DNA from: Peptoniphilus grossensis ph5
Lineage (GTDB): Bacteria; Bacillota; Clostridia; Tissierellales; Peptoniphilaceae
Length of the DNA stretch: 52,749 nucleotides
Direction: 5' to 3'
Assembly (NCBI RefSeq): GCF_000311825.1
Contig: NZ_HE978568.1
Span: forward strand, 1-52,749
Shown here: piece by piece, positions 36,195-43,458 of the stretch
Layout of the letters: each line of letters begins with the position of its first letter
How positions within the stretch are numbered: position 1 is the first letter of the stretch
Program-made: the position numbers and the translations under genes
Notes under the pieces: generated by a model
Databases searched by the model: none
Seen by the model: only the letters and a program-made list of their open reading frames with translations
What the model was told of the DNA's origin: nothing

Positions 36195-37337
36195 TTATTT
36201 AACGCCCATCCAGCCAGATACAACCATCTTCATTACTTCAGATGTACCTTCGTAAATTTCAGTGATCTTAGCGTCTCTCATCATTCTTTCAATTGGATAG
36301 TCACGAGTGTATCCGTATCCACCGAATAATTGTAGACATCTTCTAGTAATATCACTTGCTGCATCTGCTGCAAATAATTTAGCCATAGCTGCATAGTGTC
36401 CGTAAGCTTCGCCATTACCCTTTGCATCAGCTGCTCTGTAAACTAATAGTTGAGCTGCTTCAGCAGTAGTTTTCATATCTGCAAGTTCAAATTGGGTGTT
36501 TTGGAATTGAGAAATTCTTCTACCAAATTGTTTTCTTTCAGAAGTGTATTTAACAGTTTCGTCAATTGCACCTTCTGCAATACCAAGAGCTTGAGATGCG
36601 ATACCAATTCTACCACCATCAAGAGTCTTCATTGCAAGTTTGAAGCCCTTACCTTCTCTTCCAAGAAGATTTTCTTTAGGAATTCTACAATCTTCAAAGA
36701 TAAGTTCACAAGTAGAAGAGCCTCTGATACCCATCTTGTCTTCTGGTTCACCAACAGTAAATCCTGGAGTTCCTCTTTCAACTATGAAAGCAGAAATTCC
36801 GTGATTTCCCTTAGATCTATCAGTCATTGCTATAATTACAAATACATCAGCAAATCCTGCGTTTGTAATAAATATTTTTGATCCGTTAAGTACGTATTCG
36901 TCACCATCAAGTACAGCAGTTGTTCTTTGACCACTTGCGTCAGTACCAGCACCTGGTTCAGTAAGACCGAAAGCACCGATTTTTCTACCTGCTAGTAGAT
37001 CTGGTAAATATTTTTTCTTTTGTTCTTCTGTTCCATTTTCATAAATTGGAGCACAGCATAGTGAAGTGTGAGCAGAAACAATAACACCAGTAGTAGCACA
37101 TTTCTTAGAAAGTTCTTCTACTGCCATAGCGTAAGCTACATAGTCTGCACCTTGTCCACCGTATTCTTTAGGAAATGGTATTCCAAAGAAACCATATCTG
37201 GCCATTTTTTTAACATTTTCCATAGGAACTTCTTCTGTCGCATCAACATCAGCGGCAACAGGTTCTACTTCAGTTTCAGCAAATGCGCGATACATTTGTT
37301 GTAACAATAGATGTTCCTTGTCCATTCTAAAATCCAT
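36195..37337 (-). CDS. bcd: Acyl-CoA dehydrogenase, probably butyryl-CoA dehydrogenase
   Basis: The 380-residue FAD enzyme reduces crotonyl-CoA to butyryl-CoA in fermentative anaerobes. Family signatures: GAFGLTEPGAGTDASGQRTT (about 120-140), ILLGREGKGFK-like LLGREGKGFKLAMKTLDGGR, and the C-terminal LQLFGGYGYTRDYPIERMMR then KITEIYEGTSEV, whose Glu is the catalytic base. Being first in an operon with etfB and etfA supports the butyryl-CoA role. Crotonase, hydroxybutyryl-CoA dehydrogenase and thiolase genes are not adjacent, so they must lie elsewhere. GGGGG before the ATG at 37337 supports this start. A Rex-like site overlaps the start of transcription. Confidence 0.88.
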   Translation of the reverse strand: MDFRMDKEHLLLQQMYRAFAETEVEPVAADVDATEEVPMENVKKMARYGFFGIPFPKEYGGQGADYVAYAMAVEELSKKCATTGVIVSAHTSLCCAPIYENGTEEQKKKYLPDLLAGRKIGAFGLTEPGAGTDASGQRTTAVLDGDEYVLNGSKIFITNAGFADVFVIIAMTDRSKGNHGISAFIVERGTPGFTVGEPEDKMGIRGSSTCELIFEDCRIPKENLLGREGKGFKLAMKTLDGGRIGIASQALGIAEGAIDETVKYTSERKQFGRRISQFQNTQFELADMKTTAEAAQLLVYRAADAKGNGEAYGHYAAMAKLFAADAASDITRRCLQLFGGYGYTRDYPIERMMRDAKITEIYEGTSEVMKMVVSGWMGVK

Positions 37338-37367
37338 TTAAAATCCCCCTAACAATTATTATAAAGA

Positions 37368-37385
37368 ATGTTATTTAATTAACAT
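37368..37385 (-). promoter_or_regulatory. Candidate Rex operator of the bcd-etfBA operon
   Basis: The minus strand reads ATGTTAATTAAATAACAT, an 18-bp near-palindrome close to the clostridial Rex consensus (TGTTAA-N4-TTAACA, one mismatch). It lies at about +5 to +22 of the transcript, suited to repression by the NADH-sensing regulator Rex. In clostridia Rex is known to control butyrate operons. The rex gene is not in the window. Confidence 0.55.
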
Positions 37386-37396
37386 ACGTTATTTCT

Positions 37397-37424
37397 ATTA
37401 TATCATTATGCACTTGTTTTTCAA
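37397..37424 (-). promoter_or_regulatory. Promoter of the bcd-etfBA operon
   Basis: Minus strand TTGAAA (37419-37424), 16-base spacer, TATAAT (37397-37402). The stretch 37338-37708 has no gene. Besides this promoter and the Rex-like site it holds only AT-rich sequence (37425-37680) in which I see no structure, then the uspA terminator. Confidence 0.7.
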
Positions 37425-37683
37425 GGTTTTATTTGCTTAAAAAGTCACTAGAAAAATAAATTTGCCATAACTTTGAAATTGAAATTAAAGTAAAAAATTC
37501 TTCTACAAAGGCAAAATTAATAAAGAATTTCTACTTTTTAATTAACTAAAAGTATTAAATCCTCTGCCAAATTTTTAATTTATTTTAAATTAGGATAAGG
37601 TTTTTATAAAAATTTACACAAGATAAAATAAATTTACTTTAAAACTCAATAAAGCCTCAAAAAATCACAAAATTTTTACAAAA

Positions 37684-37703
37684 TAAAAAGGCGGTGACCC
37701 GCC
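37684..37703 (-). terminator. Terminator of the universal stress protein gene
   Basis: GC-rich stem GGCGG / CCGCC with a 4-base loop (37690-37703), followed by five T on the minus strand, 5 bases after the stop codon. Confidence 0.75.
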
Positions 37704-37708
37704 CCTTA

Positions 37709-38143
37709 TTAAATATCTGCCTTAACTACAAGTACAGATTTCTTTGAATGGTTGATAACCTTGTTGGAAACAGAGCCAAGAAGTGTTCTTGAGAAGGCAC
37801 CAAGTCCTCTGTTGCCCATTACAATAAAGTCTACATCTTTTTCGTCAGCAAATTTGCAGATTTGTTCGCCAGGATTTCCTGAAGTATAAAAAGTTTCAAC
37901 CTTGTTTGGATATCCGCTTAAATCTGTTTCTGCGTCCTTAAGTATCATTTCTGCTCTTTCAACATTAGCCTTGTCTATTTCAAGAGTAAAATTAAAGTTT
38001 GCTGGATATTGTTCAAAAATTGAAGTTTCTGGAGTAACTGTCAAAATTAAAAGATCTGCTCCTAATTTTTCTCCCATGTCTCTTGCAACTTCGATTGATT
38101 TTTTTGAAGACTTTGATCCATCAATTGGTACTAATATTTTCAT
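37709..38143 (-). CDS. Universal stress protein (UspA family)
   Basis: The 144-residue single-domain USP begins MKILVPIDGSKSSKKSIEVA. It ends with the ATP-binding signature MGNRGLGAFSRTLLGSVSNK and VLVVKADI (G-2x-G-9x-G-S pattern), so it belongs to the ATP-binding USP class. Such proteins act in the cytoplasm in stress survival and energy sensing. Monocistronic, with AGGAGGT before the ATG and a -10 TATAAT (38191-38196) with a poor -35. A 7-bp inverted repeat (AAAGTTA / TAACTTT, 38239-38258) lies about 45 bases upstream of the -10 and may be an operator. Confidence 0.9.
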   Translation of the reverse strand: MKILVPIDGSKSSKKSIEVARDMGEKLGADLLILTVTPETSIFEQYPANFNFTLEIDKANVERAEMILKDAETDLSGYPNKVETFYTSGNPGEQICKFADEKDVDFIVMGNRGLGAFSRTLLGSVSNKVINHSKKSVLVVKADI

Positions 38144-38307
38144 CTTTACCTCCTATAAATAAGTTCAAATTTCTATTATCTTCTGTTTTAATTATACCCC
38201 AAAAGAAATACTTTTAAAATAGCCTTGTAATTCTTTATAAAGTTACAGTAATAACTTTAAAATTTCTTTGCCTTTAAATTATTTTCAAAAATATTTTTAA
38301 AATAAAT

Positions 38308-38357
38308 TTGACAAGGCTCCTTAAAAGATTTATTATAAAGAAAATGACACAGTGTCA
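38308..38357 (+). promoter_or_regulatory. tetR promoter and TetR-type operator
   Basis: TTGACA (38308-38313), 17-base spacer, TATTAT (38331-38336). A perfect 13-bp palindrome TGACAC-A-GTGTCA (38345-38357) begins at about the transcription start and sits immediately before the ribosome site. The TGACAC/GTGTCA type is common for TetR-family operators, so autorepression is likely. Confidence 0.75.
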
Positions 38358-38370
38358 CTTTGGAGGTAAT

Positions 38371-38928
38371 ATGGCAAAAAATACTTTTGAAAACTTAGAC
38401 AAGGATAAGAAAGAAAAAATTTATGACAGCCTAAAGGAATTTTTTGAGGAAGAAGATTTGAAGGATATAAATGTCTCTGGCATAGTAAAAAAACTTGGCA
38501 TAGCAAGAGGTTCCTTCTACCAATACTTTGAGGACTTGGAGGACTCTTACTTCACTGTCCTTAAGAGAGAGACGGGGGGAATTCACCACAAGTTTTTTAA
38601 CCTCTACAAGGAAAATGAGGAGGACATGGAAAAAACTTTAAAGGCTTATAGAGATTTTTTAGCCACAGAACTTTACGACAAGAATTTAAAGGCCCTTTAC
38701 AGACCAAAATTTTTTATCTTTGAAAATTCTTTTATGCTCCACGGCAAAAACTTTTTGCGTCAGCAGTTCTCCAGTGACTTCTACCACAAAATGACTTTCA
38801 TTATGGCAGTCTTTCACGAACTCATCAAGGAGAGCATCACTTCGGACTACGACAAGGAAAAGTTTTTGGAAGTTTGTAACCTATATATAAATTGCTTGTT
38901 AGGGGGAATAAATAATGAATCAATTTGA
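38371..38928 (+). CDS. TetR/AcrR-family regulator
   Basis: About 185 residues from the ATG at 38371, which has GGAGG 5 bases upstream. The open frame extends 21 codons through the promoter and operator and is not the true start. The N-terminal helix-turn-helix (about residues 10-55: KKEKIYDSLKEFFEEEDLKD, then IVKKLGIARGSFYQYFEDLE) is typical. The C-terminal helical ligand domain (about 60-185) is not recognisable to a specific subfamily. Its last codons overlap the start of the membrane protein gene by 14 bases, so regulator and membrane protein form one self-repressed unit. Confidence 0.88.
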   Translation: MAKNTFENLDKDKKEKIYDSLKEFFEEEDLKDINVSGIVKKLGIARGSFYQYFEDLEDSYFTVLKRETGGIHHKFFNLYKENEEDMEKTLKAYRDFLATELYDKNLKALYRPKFFIFENSFMLHGKNFLRQQFSSDFYHKMTFIMAVFHELIKESITSDYDKEKFLEVCNLYINCLLGGINNESI

Positions 38929-39949
38929 AATTTTTTTCGACGGGCTATATCTCAGTCTAGTAATTTTTCTCGGCATAAGAATGCTTTTAATAGAAGATAA
39001 GGACAGCAGAATTTTAGGTTCCATGACTTTACTTCTTGGTCTTGGCGATTCCTTTCACCTAATACCTAGAATTATTGCAAATGTAGAAAGTAATGGCTTT
39101 CTAGTAAACAGCTTTGGACTGTTTTTAGGAACGAGAGTCTCAGCTATTACTATGTCAGTTTTTTATCTATTATTTTATTTTTACATCAAGAAGGCAAAAA
39201 AGTCACAGGACAAGGGACTTGACTTGGCAATGATACTTTTATTTGCCCTTAGACTTGCAGGTGTTCTTATTAGCTTTAACCACAGTGAGAAAATGGACCT
39301 CATCTCAAATGTCCCCTTTGTCTTAATGGGTCTAATTGACATCTTTCTTCTATATAAAGATAAAAATAGAGAGGACTTTAAAAATTTATACATCTATGTC
39401 TTCTTTAGCTTTTTATTCTATGTGCCAGTGGTCTTGTTTAAAAAAGTTAATCCAAGCATTGGCGCACTAATGATGCCAAAGACTGTCATGTATGTATTAA
39501 TTGTCCTTAAACTTTACAAGAACCTAAAAAAAGATTTTGTCAAAAGGGATATTATGGAATTTGCAGTAGCCTACTTGTTCTCAGGCATATTAGCAGGTGC
39601 AGTTTATCGTGAGCTTGGAAAAATTTATCCAGTGGAAGTAAAAATGGCTTTGGTTCACACTCACCTAATTGTCCTTGGCTTTGCCCTTCCTGCAATTTTT
39701 TATCTTGTCCTTAAAAATTTAGATATTTCAAATGAAAAGTTGGAAAAATTATTTAGACTCTACAACTTGGGAATTTATTTTAGCTTTACTACAATGTTCC
39801 TTCACGGTTTGGTAGACGGATATTCTCCCCTAAACCCTGTGAGAATTGGCATGATTTCAGTATCAGGCATTGGACACATCCTAATCACCCTTGCAGTAAT
39901 TTTAATTTCCCTAAAGTGTCTAAGGGCAAGGGAGCTTGCAAGGGCTTAA
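38915..39949 (+). CDS. Polytopic membrane protein with C-terminal DUF2871-like domain
   Basis: The 344-residue protein has about ten hydrophobic segments. The C-terminal 125 residues (about 215-340) match DUF2871: an AGAVYRELGKIYP start, then ALVHTHLIVLGFALPAIFYL with the conserved HTH triad in a membrane helix, and ISGIGHIL-like SVSGIGHILITLAVILISL. DUF2871 normally occurs as a separate protein of about 130 residues. Here it is fused to an N-terminal half (1-205, with LGLGDSFHLIPRI) that I do not recognise. Membrane His residues (HLIPRI, VHTHL, GHIL) could bind metal or haem, which is speculation. The gene starts inside tetR with AGGGGG upstream and is followed by a strong terminator. Confidence 0.65.
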   Translation: MNQFEIFFDGLYLSLVIFLGIRMLLIEDKDSRILGSMTLLLGLGDSFHLIPRIIANVESNGFLVNSFGLFLGTRVSAITMSVFYLLFYFYIKKAKKSQDKGLDLAMILLFALRLAGVLISFNHSEKMDLISNVPFVLMGLIDIFLLYKDKNREDFKNLYIYVFFSFLFYVPVVLFKKVNPSIGALMMPKTVMYVLIVLKLYKNLKKDFVKRDIMEFAVAYLFSGILAGAVYRELGKIYPVEVKMALVHTHLIVLGFALPAIFYLVLKNLDISNEKLEKLFRLYNLGIYFSFTTMFLHGLVDGYSPLNPVRIGMISVSGIGHILITLAVILISLKCLRARELARA

Positions 39950-40003
39950 ATTTTAAGTAGCCATAAATTTTTAATAATCTTCACTCACTTAAATAGAAAG
40001 AAG

Positions 40004-40033
40004 AAAACCTGTCACTGTGGCAGGTTTTTTTCT
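40004..40033 (+). terminator. Terminator of the tetR operon
   Basis: Eight-bp stem AAAACCTG / CAGGTTTT (40004-40028) with a 9-base loop, continuing into a T-rich run. It lies 55 bases after the membrane protein stop. Confidence 0.8.
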
Positions 40034-40041
40034 TTGCAAAA

Positions 40042-40162
40042 TTTTATGGGTCTTAGATTTATTTATGGTCTGTAATTTTTTTTCGTCTTAGTTTTTTTAT
40101 CGCTTTAATTTTTTTATGGCCTTAATTTTATTATCGGTCTAAATTAATTTACTGTCTTTAAT
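40042..40162. repeat. Degenerate T-rich tandem repeats
   Basis: About seven imperfect units of 16-20 bases with consensus near TTTATGGTCTTAATTT fill the space between two convergent operons. No reading frame or hairpin stands out. They form the main content of the 417-base gap 39950-40366, besides terminators at both ends and the inverted repeat at 40234-40268. Confidence 0.45.
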
Positions 40163-40233
40163 TCTTCCCCCTTATCCTTCAAAAAAATCTTTCAAAACTT
40201 CCCCTTCCCAAGAGCCACACTTTGTAACATAAA

Positions 40234-40268
40234 AATATCTGTTAGAGATTTACTCCCCAACAGATATT
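40234..40268. repeat. Perfect 10-bp inverted repeat
   Basis: AATATCTGTT / AACAGATATT with a 15-base loop. There is no T run on either side, so it is not a classical terminator. It lies between the converging tetR operon and SLH gene terminators. Confidence 0.4.
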
Positions 40269-40289
40269 ATAGAGCCAAAATTTCTACAA

Positions 40290-40323
40290 ATAAAATAAAG
40301 ACGACAAGTTTCCTTGCCGCCTT
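40290..40323 (-). terminator. Terminator of the SLH protein gene
   Basis: Stem AAGGCGGCAAG / CTTGTCGTCTT (two G-U pairs, GAAA loop, 40298-40323) followed by a T-rich tract on the minus strand. It lies 44 bases after the stop at 40367. Confidence 0.65.
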
Positions 40324-40366
40324 CATTCATATTACATATTAACTTTTATAAAGTTAAGATCATCTC

Positions 40367-42445
40367 TTATTGCCAAATACTTACTTGGTCCATGCCTTCA
40401 ATCTTAGCTGCATTGTGTCCGTTAGAAGCATCTAAGATTTCATAGTATGCCCAGTGGCTCTTAGATACATCAGAAAATCTTCTTAGTCCAGCTTCACTTA
40501 CATTTGCGAAGGAATTTGACTTAGTATTTCTACCAAATACAGAGTTCAAAATTGTAACAGCTTCAGCTCTAGTAAGTTTTTGATCAGGTTTAAATGTGCC
40601 ATCAGAGTATCCCTTGATGTTCTTGTTGCCGTAAAGTGCACTTATTGCATCAGATGCCCAGTGACCCTTTACATCCTTAAAGCTTCCAGTTCCTGGATAA
40701 CCATTTTTAACAAAGGTAGAAATCATTTGAGCAAATTCAGCTCTTGTGATAGCTTGGTTTGGTTTAAATGTTCCATCAGAGTATCCCTTGATGAATCCCT
40801 TAGCTACTGCATAGTTAATTTCATCAGAATACCAAGCGTTGTTGGCATCCTTGAAGCTTGTAGTTGGGTTCTTAGGGAGTTCTGCACCATTATTTACAAG
40901 TTTATCAAACATTCTTACAGCTTCAGCTCTAGTAACTTCTTTGCCTGGTTTAAATGTTCCATCAGGGAATCCTGCTATATATGCAGGTTGATTAACTTTT
41001 TCCGTAGACACAGCTACACCCCCAACAGTGTATTCAGTAGTTCTAGCAACTTTTCCTGATTCCTTAGATTCAACTTTAATAGTTTCGCCAGCTCTTAGAG
41101 CTCTACTTAAAGAAACATTATAAATACCAGTGTCGCCTGCAGTTGTGCTTCCAAGAGAATTTCCATTTGAATCATATACAGTTATACTTGCATTCGCATC
41201 TGCATTACCTCTTACGAATTTTGCTCCAGCAGAAACTGCGTTAATAGTAGGTGCTCCTGAATATTCATTATTTGTACTGTATTTACTACCATATACATAG
41301 TATTCTAAATTTCTTGAAGTAGAAATAGAAGGACTATCCCATGTTACTTTGAAATATCCATCACTATCAGTTGTGTCCCTTCCAAGATAATCGTTGCCGT
41401 CATAAACATATACTGTTGTATTTCTATATCCCTTCAAATATCCCTTTGTTGAATAGCTAGTTCTAGAAATATCAGTTGGATAAACTCTCTTGTCATAGTC
41501 ATCTCTATAATATCTGTCAAATCTATCATATCTGTAATTTCTGTAGTATCCATCATAATAATCCAATGTGTATTTAGCTGAATTATATCCACTCTTTTCA
41601 GCCTTTAGATATCCATCATAGTATCTATAACGTCTGGATCTATTGTATCTATATGGTCTATAACTTGTCCAATGTTTCTTGCCATTAGAATCGTAATAAT
41701 ACCACTCATCTCCATCTCTGTAATAACGATATCCATCATCATAATAATAATCGTCATCATAATATCGATAATCATAACCTACATAAATATCAAAATATCC
41801 ATTTTCATCAGTTGTAGTAGACTTACCTGTCTTATCTCCATCATAATCGTAAAGTGTAACTGTTGCATCTTCAACTGCTACACCATCAGCAGTTACCTTA
41901 CCATAAAATCTTCCATTATCATAGTATCTTTCAGAAATAGAAAGGTCTTTAGTTACTGGTACAGCTGGTTTATCAGCTTCCCATTTTGCTGTTAAAGTAA
42001 TATCTCTTTTAACTTCATAAGGGAATGTTACTTTATTTGTTCCATCATACCAACCTTTAAAAGTATATCTATCTCTTTTTACACTAGGTTCTTTTAACTT
42101 TGTACCTTTAGCGACTTTACTATCAGCTACTTCAGTTCCACCATCTGAATCAAATCTTACTGTGAATTCTTCTACTACTGAATCTGCTGGTGTTGGATCT
42201 TTTGATTTTTCTGTGTCAGCCGGATCTATTGTTTCCTCTTTCTCTTTATTGTCTGCTGTATTTTCTTCTTCGTTTCCTGTTTTTTCAGTAGGTGCACCTA
42301 TTGTAGGTTCTGTTTCCGGTGTTTCTGTTGTTACTACTGGTTCACTATCACCTTTACCTTCATTCTCATCAGCAAATACATTAAATGGCATTGCGGTAAT
42401 CATTACTCCCGCAAGCGCTAAACTAAGTAATTTTTTATTATTCAT
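40367..42445 (-). CDS. SLH-domain surface protein with a Tyr-rich insert
   Basis: The 692-residue secreted protein is built as follows: signal peptide (1-25); acidic Thr/Glu/Pro-rich linker (26-92); one InlB-B/Listeria-Bacteroides repeat (about 94-157, TFKGWYDGTNKVTFPYEV, ITLTAKWEA); and two carboxypeptidase-regulatory-like beta domains (about 175-300 and 330-395). A third Ig-like domain (about 405-475) and three SLH repeats (about 487-650, each with GYSDGTFKP or GFPDGTFKP and TRAEA/TRAEF) follow. SLH domains bind pyruvylated wall polymers. The first beta domain is interrupted by a stretch of about 100 residues (222-322) in which I count about 32 Tyr with many Asp and Arg. Partners are unknown. 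Confidence 0.88.
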   Translation of the reverse strand: MNNKKLLSLALAGVMITAMPFNVFADENEGKGDSEPVVTTETPETEPTIGAPTEKTGNEEENTADNKEKEETIDPADTEKSKDPTPADSVVEEFTVRFDSDGGTEVADSKVAKGTKLKEPSVKRDRYTFKGWYDGTNKVTFPYEVKRDITLTAKWEADKPAVPVTKDLSISERYYDNGRFYGKVTADGVAVEDATVTLYDYDGDKTGKSTTTDENGYFDIYVGYDYRYYDDDYYYDDGYRYYRDGDEWYYYDSNGKKHWTSYRPYRYNRSRRYRYYDGYLKAEKSGYNSAKYTLDYYDGYYRNYRYDRFDRYYRDDYDKRVYPTDISRTSYSTKGYLKGYRNTTVYVYDGNDYLGRDTTDSDGYFKVTWDSPSISTSRNLEYYVYGSKYSTNNEYSGAPTINAVSAGAKFVRGNADANASITVYDSNGNSLGSTTAGDTGIYNVSLSRALRAGETIKVESKESGKVARTTEYTVGGVAVSTEKVNQPAYIAGFPDGTFKPGKEVTRAEAVRMFDKLVNNGAELPKNPTTSFKDANNAWYSDEINYAVAKGFIKGYSDGTFKPNQAITRAEFAQMISTFVKNGYPGTGSFKDVKGHWASDAISALYGNKNIKGYSDGTFKPDQKLTRAEAVTILNSVFGRNTKSNSFANVSEAGLRRFSDVSKSHWAYYEILDASNGHNAAKIEGMDQVSIWQ

Positions 42446-42485
42446 AAACTCTCCTCCTTATGATAAATTCCATTCATCAATATTA

Positions 42486-42532
42486 AAACATTTTCCTTGG
42501 TTCTATTATACCCAAAGTCAATGAAAATGTTT
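42486..42532 (-). promoter_or_regulatory. SLH gene promoter enclosed by an inverted repeat
   Basis: A perfect -10 TATAAT (42505-42510, minus strand) lies about 60 bases before the ATG, with a poor -35 (TTAAAC, 18 bases upstream). Two 10-bp arms AAACATTTTC (42486-42495) and GAAAATGTTT (42523-42532) enclose it, one near the -35 and one at the transcript start. They may be two operator half-sites. Confidence 0.5.
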
Positions 42533-42637
42533 AACAATTTACGAAATTTTAACAAATTTAATAATTTTGTAACAATACTAGAGCAAACTTGAAAAAATTT
42601 TTAGAATCTTGCTATTTAGATTCTTTTCAAAATAGAA

Positions 42638-42666
42638 TTGACAGGTAAAATTTTTTATTATAAGAT
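42638..42666 (+). promoter_or_regulatory. Promoter of the ABC exporter operon
   Basis: TTGACA (42638-42643), 17-base spacer, TAAGAT (42661-42666), about 70 bases before the start at 42738. Confidence 0.6.
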
Positions 42667-42737
42667 AATTTTAAATTTAAAGAGTTTAAAAGATTTTAGA
42701 TATGGATTTTATAAAAATTTTCATAACTGGAGGCAAC

Positions 42738-43454
42738 ATGATAAAAATAGAAAACTTGAGAAAAACTTTTGCCACAAAAATTGCTGTAAATGACCTAACT
42801 TTAGATGTGCCTAATGGAGTAGTCTATGGCTTCTTGGGACCCAATGGCGCAGGCAAAACTACAACTATTAAAATGATTGTGGGCATGCTCAGGCAGGACA
42901 GTGGCAAAATTGAAATCGACGGCATTGACACCCTAGAGGACCCCATTGGATCAAAGAAAAAATTTGCCTATGTGCCAGACAACCCCGACATCTACGATAC
43001 CATGACTGCTAGGCAGTATCTAAACTTTATGGCAGATGTCTTCTCCATGAGCTTAGAAAAGAGAAATGAAAATATAAAAAAATACGCGGAAATTTTTGAG
43101 ATGACAGAAAATTTAGACGCAACAATTTCTACCCTATCTCATGGCATGAAGCAAAAAATAGTTTTAATAGGGGCCCTAATTCACGAGCCAAGGCTTTTAA
43201 TTTTAGATGAGCCCATGGTTGGTCTTGACGCAAAAAGTTCCTTTAGGCTAAAAAATATTATGAGAGAAGTGGCTGATGGCGGCGGCACAGTTTTCTTTTC
43301 CACTCATGTCATGGAAGTTGCAGAAAAAATGTGCGACGAAATTGCAATTATAAACAAGGGAAAATTAATTGCCGAGGGAAGTCTCGATGAAATCAAGGCT
43401 ACTGCCAAGGACAGGGGAAGTCTTGAAAAAATATTTTTAGAGCTTACGGAGTGA
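42738..43454 (+). CDS. ABC transporter ATP-binding protein
   Basis: About 238 residues from the ATG at 42738 (TGGAGG upstream); the open frame extends 12 codons further without a ribosome site. Walker A is GPNGAGKTTTIKMI (about 33-46), the signature is TLSHGMKQK (with SHGMK in place of SGG), Walker B is LLILDEPMVGLD, and the switch His is in FFSTHVMEVAE. It is of the ABC-2/drug- or polymer-export type (CcmA-like). It energises the membrane protein encoded 4 bases downstream. The substrate is unknown. Confidence 0.88.
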   Translation: MIKIENLRKTFATKIAVNDLTLDVPNGVVYGFLGPNGAGKTTTIKMIVGMLRQDSGKIEIDGIDTLEDPIGSKKKFAYVPDNPDIYDTMTARQYLNFMADVFSMSLEKRNENIKKYAEIFEMTENLDATISTLSHGMKQKIVLIGALIHEPRLLILDEPMVGLDAKSSFRLKNIMREVADGGGTVFFSTHVMEVAEKMCDEIAIINKGKLIAEGSLDEIKATAKDRGSLEKIFLELTE

Positions 43455-43458
43455 TTTT

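Noticed and set aside
35770-36255. Plus-strand frame of 161 codons opposite etfB
   Set aside because: Shadow of conserved etfB codon bias; no start signals and no recognisable domain.
38308-38370. TetR start at 38308
   Set aside because: This would translate the promoter and operator. The GGAGG site serves the ATG at 38371.
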